Source: Phycisphaerales bacterium (GTDB lineage Bacteria; Planctomycetota; Phycisphaerae; Phycisphaerales; JAGLTS01). From it: 64,000 nucleotides of DNA. Location of the stretch: assembly GCA_023135165.1 (NCBI GenBank), contig JAGLTS010000028.1, positions 64,001 to 128,000 of the forward strand, given 5' to 3'. Under the pieces are notes generated by a model. That model was not told the DNA's origin. It worked only from the letters and a program-made list of their open reading frames with translations, and ran no database searches. Below are positions 42,502-51,222 of this stretch, in pieces; position 1 is the stretch's first letter, and every line of letters starts with the position of its first letter. Made by a program: the position numbers and the translations under genes.

Positions 42502-44076
42502 TCACATCTTCTGCACATGCTCCTCGTCGAGAATCTCCTGAACCGTCAGGAGTTTGATGATTCTACCTGTTCTCTTGTGGAAGGCGGCGCATTCCTGCTC
42601 GGCGTTCTTTGTGTAACTGAACGCCACAAAGAAGCCCCGCTGCCGGCCCCCGGAGCCCTCTCGCTCCATCACCGCCTCGAACTTGTCGATCTCGGGGCGG
42701 CCGACCTTCTCTGACTGCTTCACCTGTACGGGGAACCAGTCTTCGGCGAACATGCTGTCGGTGTCGGCGGGCTTCGAGCCGACGGGGAAGATCCGGCCGT
42801 CGATGCCCATGTCGCCGACCTGCACCTTGTTGGGAATGCCACCGAGCGCAATGACCGCCCAGTTCTCGAACTCGAAGTGTGGGATGGCCTTGAGCTTCTC
42901 GATTGTCCATGGCAGTCCACGGACAATGAACCCGCGCCCGACTTGCCACAGCATGTCATCCTCGCGCATCTTGCACACATCACGGAGGCGCTTGGCCATG
43001 ACGCGGCACGCCGTGGGCGAAACATCTACGCCGATCCATTGACGACCAAGGTTCTGCGCGGCGACCAGCGCCGTTCCACAGCCGCAAAAGGCATCGAGAA
43101 CGATGTCGTTGGGGTTTGAGGAAGCTTTGATGATGCGGTCCAGAAGGGCGAGAGGCTTCTGCGTAGGGTAACCGAGGCGCTCGGACGCTTGCGCCTGAAC
43201 AGGCAGGATGTCTTCCCATACTGTGTCAACCGGCATGCCCTTCATCTCATCGAGATACCGCTTCTGGGAGGCGAGGCCGGTAGATGAGTAGTATATGATG
43301 CCTTTGTCGTGTGCTTCTTGCATCCGATCCTTCGTCCACCGCCACACACGCTTGTGACCGTTCCATTCGTAGGTGAGGTTCGGGCGGTTTGGGTTAGGGT
43401 TCGTGAGATCGCTAAGCCGGTACCGACGCCCTGTTTCATCCTCAATGTAGCGATAGAACTGCTTGATGTAGTCAGGATCGTATTCCTTGAACGGTCGGTT
43501 CCATGTGAAAGTATCAGGCCCTGTGTAGTAGAAGATATTGTCGTGGTTGTTCGGAAAACCCTTGAATGCGAGACCCTTCGCATTTGTGCGGCGCCAAACG
43601 ATATCACTGCGAAAGTTATTCTCTCCGAGAATCTGATCGAGCATCACCTTGACGTAGTGGCTGGCGTGCCAGTCGCAGTGGTAGTAGAAGCTGCCGGTCC
43701 TCTTGAGCACGCGGGCCAGTTCCACGCAGCGCGGGCGCATGTAGTCGATGTACGCCGCCGTGCTGGCGTGGCGATCGTCGAAGGCGCGTTTCTCCTTGGT
43801 CTCGCCCCAGAAGACTTCGTAGTTGCGGTTGCTGTTGAAAGGCGGGTCGATGTAGATCAGATCAACGCAGCCATCCGGGAGCGTACGCAACTGCTCCAGA
43901 CAATCGCCGCAGTGGACGATGCGCGTGTCAATCAGGGCCGAGGGCTTGCCCTTGGCAACTGCCGGGGCGTGTTCTTCGGTCTTCTTGCTCCCCCGCTTGG
44001 CAGGTGCTCGCTTCTTGGTCGGAGTCTTGGCGCTCCGTTTCACCGTTTTCTTCGCGGTAGTCCGCTTCTTGGCCAT
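42502..44076 (-). CDS. Adenine-type DNA methyltransferase fused to an Mrr-like nuclease domain
   Basis: This 524-residue protein has three regions. Residues 1-50 are Lys/Ala/Thr/Pro-rich (AKKRTTAKKTVKRSAKTPTK), resembling a histone H1-like DNA-binding tail. Residues about 55-360 are a beta-class methyltransferase: motif IV DLIYIDPPFNSN precedes motif I VLDAFCGCGTALVAAQNLG, with a target-recognition stretch between. Residues about 400-524 look like a PD-(D/E)xK restriction domain: GDMGIDGRIF gives the acidic residue, PVQVKQSEKVGRPEIDKF the QxK, and RQRGFFVAFSYT a core strand. Together they imply a single-chain restriction-modification enzyme. The ATG at 44076 is chosen; upstream residues are not family-like. 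Confidence 0.87.
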   Translation of the reverse strand: MAKKRTTAKKTVKRSAKTPTKKRAPAKRGSKKTEEHAPAVAKGKPSALIDTRIVHCGDCLEQLRTLPDGCVDLIYIDPPFNSNRNYEVFWGETKEKRAFDDRHASTAAYIDYMRPRCVELARVLKRTGSFYYHCDWHASHYVKVMLDQILGENNFRSDIVWRRTNAKGLAFKGFPNNHDNIFYYTGPDTFTWNRPFKEYDPDYIKQFYRYIEDETGRRYRLSDLTNPNPNRPNLTYEWNGHKRVWRWTKDRMQEAHDKGIIYYSSTGLASQKRYLDEMKGMPVDTVWEDILPVQAQASERLGYPTQKPLALLDRIIKASSNPNDIVLDAFCGCGTALVAAQNLGRQWIGVDVSPTACRVMAKRLRDVCKMREDDMLWQVGRGFIVRGLPWTIEKLKAIPHFEFENWAVIALGGIPNKVQVGDMGIDGRIFPVGSKPADTDSMFAEDWFPVQVKQSEKVGRPEIDKFEAVMEREGSGGRQRGFFVAFSYTKNAEQECAAFHKRTGRIIKLLTVQEILDEEHVQKM

Positions 44077-44233
44077 GAGCGGAGAGTACCGGGCAAGTCC
44101 CGAACAGGCAATCCCGGTGCGTCTCACGACTGTCAACAAAACGACTGATTTGCTGCACGGCTGACAGCCAGCCGGCTCGTGCCGAGCCGGGCTCGCGCGA
44201 TGACCAGGCGACGCGCCGCGCGGGTGTTCGGCG

Positions 44234-44255
44234 GACCCCCACGACCCCCCGATCT
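44234..44255 (+). repeat. R2 repeat fragment
   Basis: GACCCCCACGACCCCCCG is the leading part of R2 without the palindromes. Confidence 0.5.
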
Positions 44256-44363
44256 ACATTGTCCCATCTTTGCATCGGCGATCATCGCCTCCCCACATGG
44301 CCGCGCAGCGCGCGCACCAAGCGCGCCACTGCCAGCATCGCGGATCTTCGCCGCACATCCTCA

Positions 44364-44557
44364 CCAATGCGCGCGCGGTGCCGAGCGAGCCTCAAAATGT
44401 CGCTCAAAACCGACCCCAAACGGACTGAAACTGATCGGAAACGCACCGAAACGAGCCAAAACCGGCCGAAACTCGCTCAAAACTCTAGTCCGATAACACG
44501 TTTTCCGCGATTCCGTGCGCACAGATCTGTCGTGAACCACCACAACCGGGGGGGGAC
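44364..44557 (+). repeat. R3 repeat copy 2 with nine helically phased A-tracts
   Basis: A-tracts start at 44394, 44406, 44418, 44428, 44439, 44449, 44458, 44469 and 44479 (spacing 9-12 bases). The 3' flank repeats TCCGATAACACGTTTTCC, CGATTCCGTGCGCACA and GAACCACCACAACCGGGGG of copy 1, and the 5' flank shares CCAATGCGCGCGCGGT. Substitutions between the copies spare the A-tracts and the spacing. Confidence 0.85.
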
Positions 44558-44656
44558 ACCCACGCTGCGGCGCGCATTGGCGCTGCGGTGATGACGCGGC
44601 AGTTGGCCGGTCGCTGACCCGCTCAGTCGGCTGAAATGACCTCCGCCACGGTGGAC

Positions 44657-44762
44657 GATGTGGTCGGGGTCGTGGGAGTCGTGGGTCCGCCGGTGGCGGA
44701 TTTCGTCCGCCACGGCGGACTCAAGGTTGTGGGGGAGTCGTGGGGGGTCGTGGGGGTCGGCT
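44657..44762 (-). repeat. R2 repeat, longest copy, after xer
   Basis: Read on the minus strand it starts at the stop codon of the recombinase gene: CGACCCCCACGACCCCCC, ACGACTCCCCCACAACC, TTGAGTCCGCCGTGGCGG, ACGAAATCCGCCACCGGCGG, ACCCACGACTCCCACG. It has the same double palindrome as the copy after thpR with an expanded leader. Confidence 0.85.
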
Positions 44763-45697
44763 CATGGGCGAGGGTGGTACTTCTTGTGGATCGACTTGAG
44801 CCTGCGTTGATCGACGTGCGTGTAGATCTGCGTCGTCGTGACATCGCTGTGGCCGAGCAATTCCTGGACAACGCGCAGGTCGGCACCCCCCGACAGGAGG
44901 TGGGTCGCGAAGCTGTGCCGCAACATGTGGGGGTGGATGTGCTTCAGACCTGCCTTCGCTGCCGAGCGCGTGACGATCTGCCACAGTGCGATGCGCTCCA
45001 ACGGCCGACCTGTGCGGGAGAGGAACAGGCATCCCTCATCGCGGACGTCAGGCCGAGCGAGTCGGGGTCGGCACTCGCGCAGGTAGGTGTGGATCGCTGC
45101 GAGTGCGGGCTTGCCGATCGGAATGAGGCGCTCCTTGCCGCCCTTGCCGGTCACGCGGATGACGCGCAGCGTGTCGTGGACGTTGTTTGTGGTCAGCCCG
45201 GTCGTCTCGCTGGCTCTAAGTCCTGCTGCGTACATGACTTCCAGTATCGCCCGATCGCGCAGGTGCAGCGGCGGCGCATCGGGGTTCTCCAGTGGCCTGG
45301 GCGCGTTCAACAGCGCCGTAACCTGTTTCAGGGAAAGGACATTCGGCAGGTGGCGCCACCGTGTCGGGCGTTCGAGCAGATCCGCAGGGTTCTCCTCGAT
45401 TCGTCCTTGCGCGTGGAGGAATCGGCAGAACATGCGGATCGTCGCGAGGTGCCGAATGATGGATGTCGCAGCCAAGTCGCGGTCGGTCTTGAGAACCCGA
45501 AGGTGGTCCGCAAGGTGTTGCGGCGCAAGGTTTAGCGGGTTCAGTACACCTCGCGATGCGAGATCGTTGATCAAGTCGCGCAGGTCACTCTCGTAGGCGA
45601 TCAGCGTCGCCCTCGCCAGCCCACACTCCACGCGCAGGTAGGTCAGGAAGTCGCGGACATGGGGTTGCCAGTCGTGTTGTGTCGTGCGGTTCGCCAC
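44762..45697 (-). CDS. Tyrosine recombinase, XerC/XerD type
   Basis: This is a site-specific recombinase of about 311 residues. The N-terminal SAM-like domain reads VRDFLTYLRVECGLARATLIAYESDL. The catalytic domain has Arg in YAAGLRASETTGL, Lys in VTGKGGKERLIPIG, HxxR in HPHMLRHSFATHLL, the second His in LLGHSDVTTT and the nucleophile Tyr in TQIYTHVDQ. This is the full Xer set, so it may resolve chromosome dimers. I chose a GTG at 45697 because it gives the normal Xer length; the frame remains open much further upstream, without family likeness. It is divergent from the flagellar locus. No dif-like site was recognised here. Confidence 0.92.
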   Translation of the reverse strand: MANRTTQHDWQPHVRDFLTYLRVECGLARATLIAYESDLRDLINDLASRGVLNPLNLAPQHLADHLRVLKTDRDLAATSIIRHLATIRMFCRFLHAQGRIEENPADLLERPTRWRHLPNVLSLKQVTALLNAPRPLENPDAPPLHLRDRAILEVMYAAGLRASETTGLTTNNVHDTLRVIRVTGKGGKERLIPIGKPALAAIHTYLRECRPRLARPDVRDEGCLFLSRTGRPLERIALWQIVTRSAAKAGLKHIHPHMLRHSFATHLLSGGADLRVVQELLGHSDVTTTQIYTHVDQRRLKSIHKKYHPRP

Positions 45698-45900
45698 TGG
45701 TCCTACCGTCGGTTCGATCACGCGGGGCGCTCCAACACGCCACGAACGCCAACGCGCAACATCGCATGGCAGGCCAGTCGTCCGTACGCAGATCTTGCGC
45801 GTCGGTCCCCCTGGCGCATATGCCAACGCGGTTTTGGGCCTCGGCACGGACGTTGCGGAGGTTCGGCGGAACGTTGTCGTCATCGCGCAAGGAGCGATTT

Positions 45901-46140
45901 GTGGTCTATCCGAAAAGAGCACGCACGGATGCGGCGCTTGATGAGCAGCTCGGCAGTGCCGGGGCGCTCGGGGCACAGCTCGTCGAGTTGGCGCGGCTGG
46001 CGACAACGATCCACATGCATGAGGCGACATTGATGTACGCAGGTCGATCGCAGCTCGGTGGAGCCGAGCGAGCATGTCCGCAAGTCCGCACGGATGCGGG
46101 TGTTGCGGGCAGTGCGCCGGCAGGGGAATCGCAAGGATGA
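45901..46140 (+). CDS. Small protein translationally coupled to flgF (orf79)
   Basis: This 79-residue protein of unknown function begins at a GTG at 45901 with a near-ideal AAGGAG six bases before it. Its stop overlaps the flgF start (ATGA at 46137-46140). It has an N-terminal helix-prone stretch (LDEQLGSAGALGAQLVELA) and a low-complexity C-terminus. I know of no flagellar protein with this sequence. Its position at the head of the flagellar locus suggests an export, assembly or regulatory role, which is inference. The length makes a spurious call possible; the ribosome-binding site and the stop-start overlap argue against it. Confidence 0.55.
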   Translation: MVYPKRARTDAALDEQLGSAGALGAQLVELARLATTIHMHEATLMYAGRSQLGGAERACPQVRTDAGVAGSAPAGESQG

Positions 46141-46916
46141 ACTACGGCCTGTACATCTCAGCATCGGGCGTCCTGACGAACCTGTATCGTCAGGACGTCT
46201 ATACGAACAACCTCGCCAACCTGGACACGACCGGGTTCAAGCCGAGCCTGGTCACGTTTCAGCAGCGAGATGCAGCGAGCGTCGAGGATGGGCTGCACAG
46301 CCTGGACTCGAACGCCATGCTCGAAAAGCTCGGGGCGGGCCTGCTCCTGGGACGGAATCGGATCGACTTCCGGCAAGGCACGCTCGCGCAAACCGGGCAG
46401 GCGCTTGATCTTGCGGTCGAGCGGGACGGTTTCTTCGTTGTCTCGACAGAGTCCGGACAGGGTGTGGAGCGCCTGGGATTGACGCGCGATGGGCGGATGA
46501 TGCTCGATGGAGACGGCAGGCTTGTCCTCGCAGCCAACGGGATGCCGGTGCTGGATGTGAGCGATCGGCCGATCGTGCTTGATCCTAATCAAGGCGTGGT
46601 GGTGCAGACGGACGGGTCGGTGGTTCAGGATGGGGCCGTCATAGCGCAGATCCAGCTCACGGATGTGCCGAACCGCCGGGCACTGGTCAAGGTCGGGGAT
46701 GGCGTTTTCGCAGCGCCCAACACCGAGCAAGAGAATCGCAGGCCCGCGACGGGGCTGATCCGGCAGGGTTGGCTTGAGGGGTCGGGCGTCAATCCGATTA
46801 CCGCGCTGATGCAGCTCTCTGCAGCGGGCAAGGCGGCGAAGGCCAACGCCACGATGCTCAAGTACCACGACGAGGTCATGCAGCGCGCGGTGAGCAGACT
46901 CGGTCGAGTGGCGTAG
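46137..46916 (+). CDS. flgF: Flagellar basal-body rod protein FlgF (or FlgG paralogue)
   Basis: This 259-residue rod component has the N-terminal flagellar rod motif YTNNLANLDTTGFKPSLVTF (NNLANxxTxGFK). The central domain has QALDLAVERDGFFVVST and LTRDGRMMLDGDGRLVLA, and the C-terminal rod helix begins WLEGSGVNPITALMQLSAAG. It builds the proximal rod below FlgG. The assignment to FlgF rather than FlgG follows from its order before the more canonical FlgG. Confidence 0.88.
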   Translation: MNYGLYISASGVLTNLYRQDVYTNNLANLDTTGFKPSLVTFQQRDAASVEDGLHSLDSNAMLEKLGAGLLLGRNRIDFRQGTLAQTGQALDLAVERDGFFVVSTESGQGVERLGLTRDGRMMLDGDGRLVLAANGMPVLDVSDRPIVLDPNQGVVVQTDGSVVQDGAVIAQIQLTDVPNRRALVKVGDGVFAAPNTEQENRRPATGLIRQGWLEGSGVNPITALMQLSAAGKAAKANATMLKYHDEVMQRAVSRLGRVA

Positions 46917-46980
46917 CTCAGCGTGTCATTGACAGGTGCCAGCCGACACGCCGGCGCGAGACGGAAAGGCAGATAAGTCC

Positions 46981-47793
46981 ATGGCAATCAACGCACTGAA
47001 CGCTTCCGCGACGGGCCTCTCCGCCCTTTCCACACAGCTTGACGTGATCGCCAACAACCTCGCCAACGTCAACACCGACGGTTTCAAGGCGTCGCGCGCG
47101 AACTTCCAGGACTTGCTCTACATCGAGAAACAGCAGCCGGGTGTGCGAAACGCCAACGGCGATGAGCGACCGACCGGCCTGTACATCGGGCTCGGCGTCA
47201 AGACGTCGGGTACGCAGCAGGACTTCGCACAAGGCGCGGCGCGACAGACGGGCAGGCAACTTGACGTGATGATCGAAGGCGACGGCTTCTTCGTCGTCAC
47301 CGTCGAGGATTCACTGGCGGGCGGCGGCGTCGCGTACACGCGGGCGGGCAACTTCGCGGTCAACTCGGACGGCCAGATGGTCATGACGAACACCGAAGGG
47401 CGGATCCTCGATCCGGTGATTGAGATCCCGGATGACGCGGAGACGATCGGTATCAACATCAATGGGCTTGTCACTGTGCGGCTGCCCGGCCAGGTCGATC
47501 CGCAGGAGGTGGGGAGGATTGAGCTGGCCAAGTTCATCAATCCCGCTGGGCTTAAACAGATAGGCGAGAACCTCTGGGCGGAGTCGCCCGCATCGGGGTC
47601 GGCGACGGTCGGTGAGCCGAATACGGACGGCCGTGGCCGAGTGCACCAGAACATGCTCGAAGCATCGAACGTCGATCCCACGATCGAACTGATGAACCTG
47701 ATCCGGACGCAGCGTGCGTTCGAGCTTAACGCACAGGCGATCAAGGCAGCGGATGACACGCTGCAGCAGGTGAGCAACTTGAAGCGGTTCTAG
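46981..47793 (+). CDS. flgG: Flagellar basal-body rod protein FlgG
   Basis: This 270-residue distal rod protein begins INALNASATGLSALSTQLDVIANNLANVNTDG, an almost canonical rod N-terminus. The core has DVMIEGDGFFVV, AYTRAGNFAVNSDGQMV and ENLWAESPASG. The C-terminus SNVDPTIELMNLIRTQRAFELNAQAIKAAD is the family hallmark. It is separated from flgF by 64 bases and followed by flgA. Confidence 0.96.
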   Translation: MAINALNASATGLSALSTQLDVIANNLANVNTDGFKASRANFQDLLYIEKQQPGVRNANGDERPTGLYIGLGVKTSGTQQDFAQGAARQTGRQLDVMIEGDGFFVVTVEDSLAGGGVAYTRAGNFAVNSDGQMVMTNTEGRILDPVIEIPDDAETIGININGLVTVRLPGQVDPQEVGRIELAKFINPAGLKQIGENLWAESPASGSATVGEPNTDGRGRVHQNMLEASNVDPTIELMNLIRTQRAFELNAQAIKAADDTLQQVSNLKRF

Positions 47794-47821
47794 CACCTGA
47801 CTGACTGAGGTATGCACCACG

Positions 47822-48904
47822 GTGCGGACACACGTGCGACAACTCGCCTCGGCAAGGACACAGGGATGCCCTCGCGCCCAGCGATGGTGCGGCGCAGTGG
47901 TGATGTTCGTTGCGGCCATGATGTGTGCGCCAACTCACGCGGATACGGTCGCCCTGCGTTCGTCCGCCCGTGTCGTAGTGCTTGATGCGGTCACGCTGGG
48001 TGATGTGGCGGACCTTGACGGTTCGTATGCCGAGCAGTTTGGATCGCTTTCGATCGAGGTAAACACGCGGGGCAGCGTCGATCTGGCGGCGGTGCGTTCG
48101 GCACTCGATGCAGCCGATGTGAACTGGGGCAGGATCTCGCTGCAAGGGCTGCGGTGCAGCGTAAAGATCCATCGACAGCGCGCCGGCGTCGACGAATCGG
48201 ATGCGGATGCAACACGGACTGAGGATGACGGGCTGGACCCGGGTGGCCCGCCGACGCTTCGGCTCCGGCTTGCACGGTACATCTCACGCTGGACCGATTT
48301 GCCGCTTGATGATCTTCGACTCGCGTTCGACGACCGAGATGCGGAGCTTCTCGGTCTCACGGAGTTTGAGTACCGCTTCGAACTCAAGCCGATCAGCACG
48401 CCCGGCTCGTCGCGCATCCCGATCGCGGTCCGCGTCTGGCGGGGAGATGAGCCGATTCGCAGGGAGACGGTGACGATTGATGTCACGCGAAGGATTCCGG
48501 TCGTCATCCTCAAGCGCGATGTTCGGCGGGATCAGCAGCTCACGGCTGACGACCTGGATGTGCAGACGATCTGGACGTCGGCGGGCGGGCCTGAACCGAT
48601 CGCAACAATCGAGGATGTGGTGGGGAGGGTCGCGGTGAAGCGGCTGCTAGTCGGTGCGATTCTCCGCCGAACCGATCTGGATCAGCCGATCATCATCCGC
48701 CGGGGCGATCCGGTGGATGTGAAGTGCATTGTGGGCAACCTGATGCTGACGCACAGAGCCAGGGCGCAACGCGATGCGCGGCTCGGCGAATGGGTGATGC
48801 TGCGTCTGGACGGGCGTAAGAAGACGTTTCGGGCCAGGGTCCAGGGGCGAGGGCTGGCGGTCGTCAGCATTCGGACGTTGTCCATGCAAGGAGACGATCA
48901 GTGA
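47822..48904 (+). CDS. flgA: Flagellar P-ring assembly chaperone FlgA
   Basis: This 360-residue periplasmic protein has a signal peptide (CGAVVMFVAAMMCAPTHA). Its C-terminus, from about residue 215, contains VVILKRDVRRDQQLTADDLDV, GRVAVKRLLVGAILRRTDL and a final beta-rich SAF domain (PIIIRRGDPVDVKCIV). FlgA assists folding and assembly of the FlgI P-ring. The protein is about 140 residues longer than the E. coli form because of an N-terminal extension. It starts with GTG and overlaps flgH by four bases. Confidence 0.88.
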   Translation: MRTHVRQLASARTQGCPRAQRWCGAVVMFVAAMMCAPTHADTVALRSSARVVVLDAVTLGDVADLDGSYAEQFGSLSIEVNTRGSVDLAAVRSALDAADVNWGRISLQGLRCSVKIHRQRAGVDESDADATRTEDDGLDPGGPPTLRLRLARYISRWTDLPLDDLRLAFDDRDAELLGLTEFEYRFELKPISTPGSSRIPIAVRVWRGDEPIRRETVTIDVTRRIPVVILKRDVRRDQQLTADDLDVQTIWTSAGGPEPIATIEDVVGRVAVKRLLVGAILRRTDLDQPIIIRRGDPVDVKCIVGNLMLTHRARAQRDARLGEWVMLRLDGRKKTFRARVQGRGLAVVSIRTLSMQGDDQ

Positions 48905-49602
48905 CTGCGGGGCGATTGATCAAGAGCGTGTTGTGCGCAGCGGCGTTTTTCACAGCGGGCGAAGCCGCTGGGCAGAGCGTGTACCTGCGCACACCCGATG
49001 CGGAGGCTGCGGCGGAGGAGGCTGAGCATCCCGGCGAGGCGCGTGCCGAGGCGAGTACGATCGCGACGCCGCCGCCTGAGCCGAGGGTCTTTGGCAAACA
49101 CGACATCGTGCACATCGTCGTTTCCGAAGCGACGAAGGTGAAGAGCGAGCACGATCTGAGCACTGAGAAGGACGGTGAGATGGGGGCCGAAGTCACTGCC
49201 TTTCCCGAGCTTCTTGAGTTCCTCGAACTGCGATTCAAAGCAGGTGATGAAACCGCGGGCGAACTGCCGAAGCTCGGCGTCAAGGCGGACCGCGCGTACG
49301 ACGCGGCGGGCGAGTACGAGCGGAAGGACACCTTCACCGCACGGATTGCGGCGACCATCCTTGAAGTCAAGCCGAACGGCACGCTGGTTCTGGAGGCGAG
49401 GCAGCGCATTGAGACAGATGGCGAGGTGCAGTTGATGGTGTTGTCGGGTTCGTGCCGTGAGGAGGATGTCACGGCTGCGAGCACGGTGTTCAGCTACCAG
49501 CTCGCTGACTTGCGCATCGTGCGTGAGACGGAGGGTGAATTGAAGCAGAACGCGCAGAAGGGGTTCTTCACGAAGGTTCTGGAAACGATCTTCTCGTTCT
49601 AG
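48901..49602 (+). CDS. flgH: Flagellar L-ring protein FlgH
   Basis: This 233-residue outer-membrane ring protein contains KHDIVHIVVSEATKVKSEHD, FTARIAATILEVKPNGTLVLEARQRI, LMVLSGSCREEDVTA and LADLRIVRETEGEL, all in FlgH order. FlgH is normally a lipoprotein. Here the N-terminal segment (LIKSVLCAAAFFTAGEAAGQ) has no LxGC-type lipobox, so anchoring may differ. It starts with GTG at 48901. Confidence 0.9.
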   Translation: MTAGRLIKSVLCAAAFFTAGEAAGQSVYLRTPDAEAAAEEAEHPGEARAEASTIATPPPEPRVFGKHDIVHIVVSEATKVKSEHDLSTEKDGEMGAEVTAFPELLEFLELRFKAGDETAGELPKLGVKADRAYDAAGEYERKDTFTARIAATILEVKPNGTLVLEARQRIETDGEVQLMVLSGSCREEDVTAASTVFSYQLADLRIVRETEGELKQNAQKGFFTKVLETIFSF

Positions 49603-49611
49603 CGCGAGGGT

Positions 49612-50778
49612 GTGAAGGCGATGGCGATGACGAATGCACGGATGCACATCAGGGTCGGCCAAACGAGTCGCGGGCGCAGCTGGCTGTTGGCCTGGGTGAT
49701 GACCGCGGTGGTGGTGCTGTTCGCCGCCGGTCCAGTCGATGCGCAGCGGGTCAAGGACATCGCGCGACTGGCGGGCCACGGCGAGTCACGGCTGGAGGGC
49801 ATCGGTCTGGTGACGGGCCTGCGCGGTACGGGGGACAAGGCCAAGGATGCGATCGTGACCGCCAAGGCGCTTGCGGAGAGCATGCGCCACGCGGGACTGT
49901 TCGTTGATTCGCTCGAAGACCTCACGGCCGGGGCCGGCGTTGCACTCGTGATGGTGTACTGCCATGTTCCCAAAGAGGGCGCGAAGACCAATGATAAGCT
50001 CGACGTGCTTGTCTCCGCCACGGGGAACGGCGGGGCGACGAGCCTTGAGGGTGGAACGCTGCACTTCGTGCCGCTTTTCGGTCCGCTTGCGGGACAGAAC
50101 CAGGTTTGGGCGATCGCGCAGGGCAGGCTCAGCGTCGATGAAGATCACCCGCTCAGCGCGACGGTGCGACTCGGCGCGCAGATGGTCCGCGACCTGGACA
50201 TGGATGTTCTCGAATCAGGCGGCGCGACGCTGCGCCTGATTCTTCAACCCGCCCACGCGGGTTTTGAGAACGCGGAACTGATCGCGGGCGCCATCAACAA
50301 CGACCTGGGCGATGAGGGTGAGATCCTCGCCAGAACGATCGACGCCAAGTCCGTGCTTGTGCGGATTCCATCAGCTCAGCGTGAGAACCATGCGACATTC
50401 ATCGCCAACGTCATGGATGTGTACATCCCGCTGTCGCTCATTCGGCATCCCGCGCGTGTGACGATCAACGAGGCGGAGGGGACGATCACGGTGTCCGGCG
50501 ATGTCCGCATCAAGCCGACCGTCGTCTCGTATGAGGGGCTGTCGATCACGACGATCACCCCTCCCCCAATCGCCACGCCCACCAACCCGCTCGTGGATAC
50601 GAATCGCATGTTCAGCGTGTCCACCGAGCTGGCCAGGAGTGAGGAAGAGGCGACGCGACTGACTGATCTGCTCACAGCGCTGCAGACGCTCGATGTCCCG
50701 ATCGAAGGGCAGATCGCCATCATCCAGAGCCTCAGTGACAACGGGAGCCTGATCGGTGAGTTGCAGATCAAGAACTGA
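49612..50778 (+). CDS. flgI: Flagellar P-ring protein FlgI
   Basis: This 388-residue protein has a signal peptide (LLAWVMTAVVVLFAAGPVDA) followed by QRVKDIARLAGHGESRLEGIGLVTGLRGTGDK, the FlgI signature. It continues through NVASV-equivalent VMVYCHVPKEGAKTNDKLDV, GGTLHFVPLFG and VVINEAEG-like VTINEAEGTITVSGDVR, and ends with the C-terminal LTDLLTALQTLDVPIEGQIAII. It forms the ring around the rod in the peptidoglycan layer. The GTG at 49612 could be replaced by an ATG at 49621. Confidence 0.96.
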   Translation: MKAMAMTNARMHIRVGQTSRGRSWLLAWVMTAVVVLFAAGPVDAQRVKDIARLAGHGESRLEGIGLVTGLRGTGDKAKDAIVTAKALAESMRHAGLFVDSLEDLTAGAGVALVMVYCHVPKEGAKTNDKLDVLVSATGNGGATSLEGGTLHFVPLFGPLAGQNQVWAIAQGRLSVDEDHPLSATVRLGAQMVRDLDMDVLESGGATLRLILQPAHAGFENAELIAGAINNDLGDEGEILARTIDAKSVLVRIPSAQRENHATFIANVMDVYIPLSLIRHPARVTINEAEGTITVSGDVRIKPTVVSYEGLSITTITPPPIATPTNPLVDTNRMFSVSTELARSEEEATRLTDLLTALQTLDVPIEGQIAIIQSLSDNGSLIGELQIKN

Positions 50779-50790
50779 TGGAGGTTCGGC

Positions 50791-51222
50791 ATGACGCCGA
50801 CCGCGAACCCATTGAGCGCCTCGCTGTTTGATCCCGCGCCGCTGCTGCGGGATGTGACGCTGCGCGCCCGGGTTGCGGATGGCGAACGGTTCGCGGACAC
50901 GTTGGCGTCGCGGCTTGATGCCAGCGACGGCGTGAAGAGTGACGCCCGGAAGGCGGCTGAGGAGTTCGTCGCCATCGCGCTGGTGCAGCCGTTGCTTTCG
51001 CAGCTTCGCGAGCATCATCTCGTGGATGAGGAAGACATGGGGCCGTTCGCGCCGGGGCGTGCGGAAGAGACGTTCGGCCCACAGTGGGATGCACAGATCG
51101 CCCGCCGAATCGTGACAGCTTCAAACTACCCGCTTGTCGACGAACTGGCGCGCAGGCTGGCTGAGTACTCAATGCCCGCGCAGGTCGGGCAGCGGATGCA
51201 CGAGGTGGATGTCCATGGATGA
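50791..51222 (+). CDS. flgJ: Flagellar rod-binding protein, FlgJ N-terminal type
   Basis: This 143-residue protein corresponds to the rod-binding half of FlgJ: AEEFVAIALVQPLLSQLREH stands for the EsmFl.mmLksMR region and AQIARRIVTASNYPLVDELARRL for the C-terminal helix. The muramidase domain found in enterobacterial FlgJ is absent, so another enzyme must open the peptidoglycan. GGAGG precedes the ATG and the gene overlaps flgN by eight bases. Confidence 0.8.
   Translation: MTPTANPLSASLFDPAPLLRDVTLRARVADGERFADTLASRLDASDGVKSDARKAAEEFVAIALVQPLLSQLREHHLVDEEDMGPFAPGRAEETFGPQWDAQIARRIVTASNYPLVDELARRLAEYSMPAQVGQRMHEVDVHG

Larger units (their letters stand above)
44077..44761. other. 685-bp repeat-rich spacer
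   Basis: There is no convincing gene here. It contains a stem-like AGCCGGCTCGTGCCGAGCCGGG near 44168, a short R2 piece (44234-44255), R3 copy 2 (44364-44557) and a full reverse-oriented R2 (44657-44762). Confidence 0.65.

Noticed and set aside
45698-46075. N-terminal extension of the Xer recombinase
   Set aside because: It would make the protein 437 residues with a non-conserved, Arg/Pro-rich front overlapping orf79; Xer proteins are about 300 residues.
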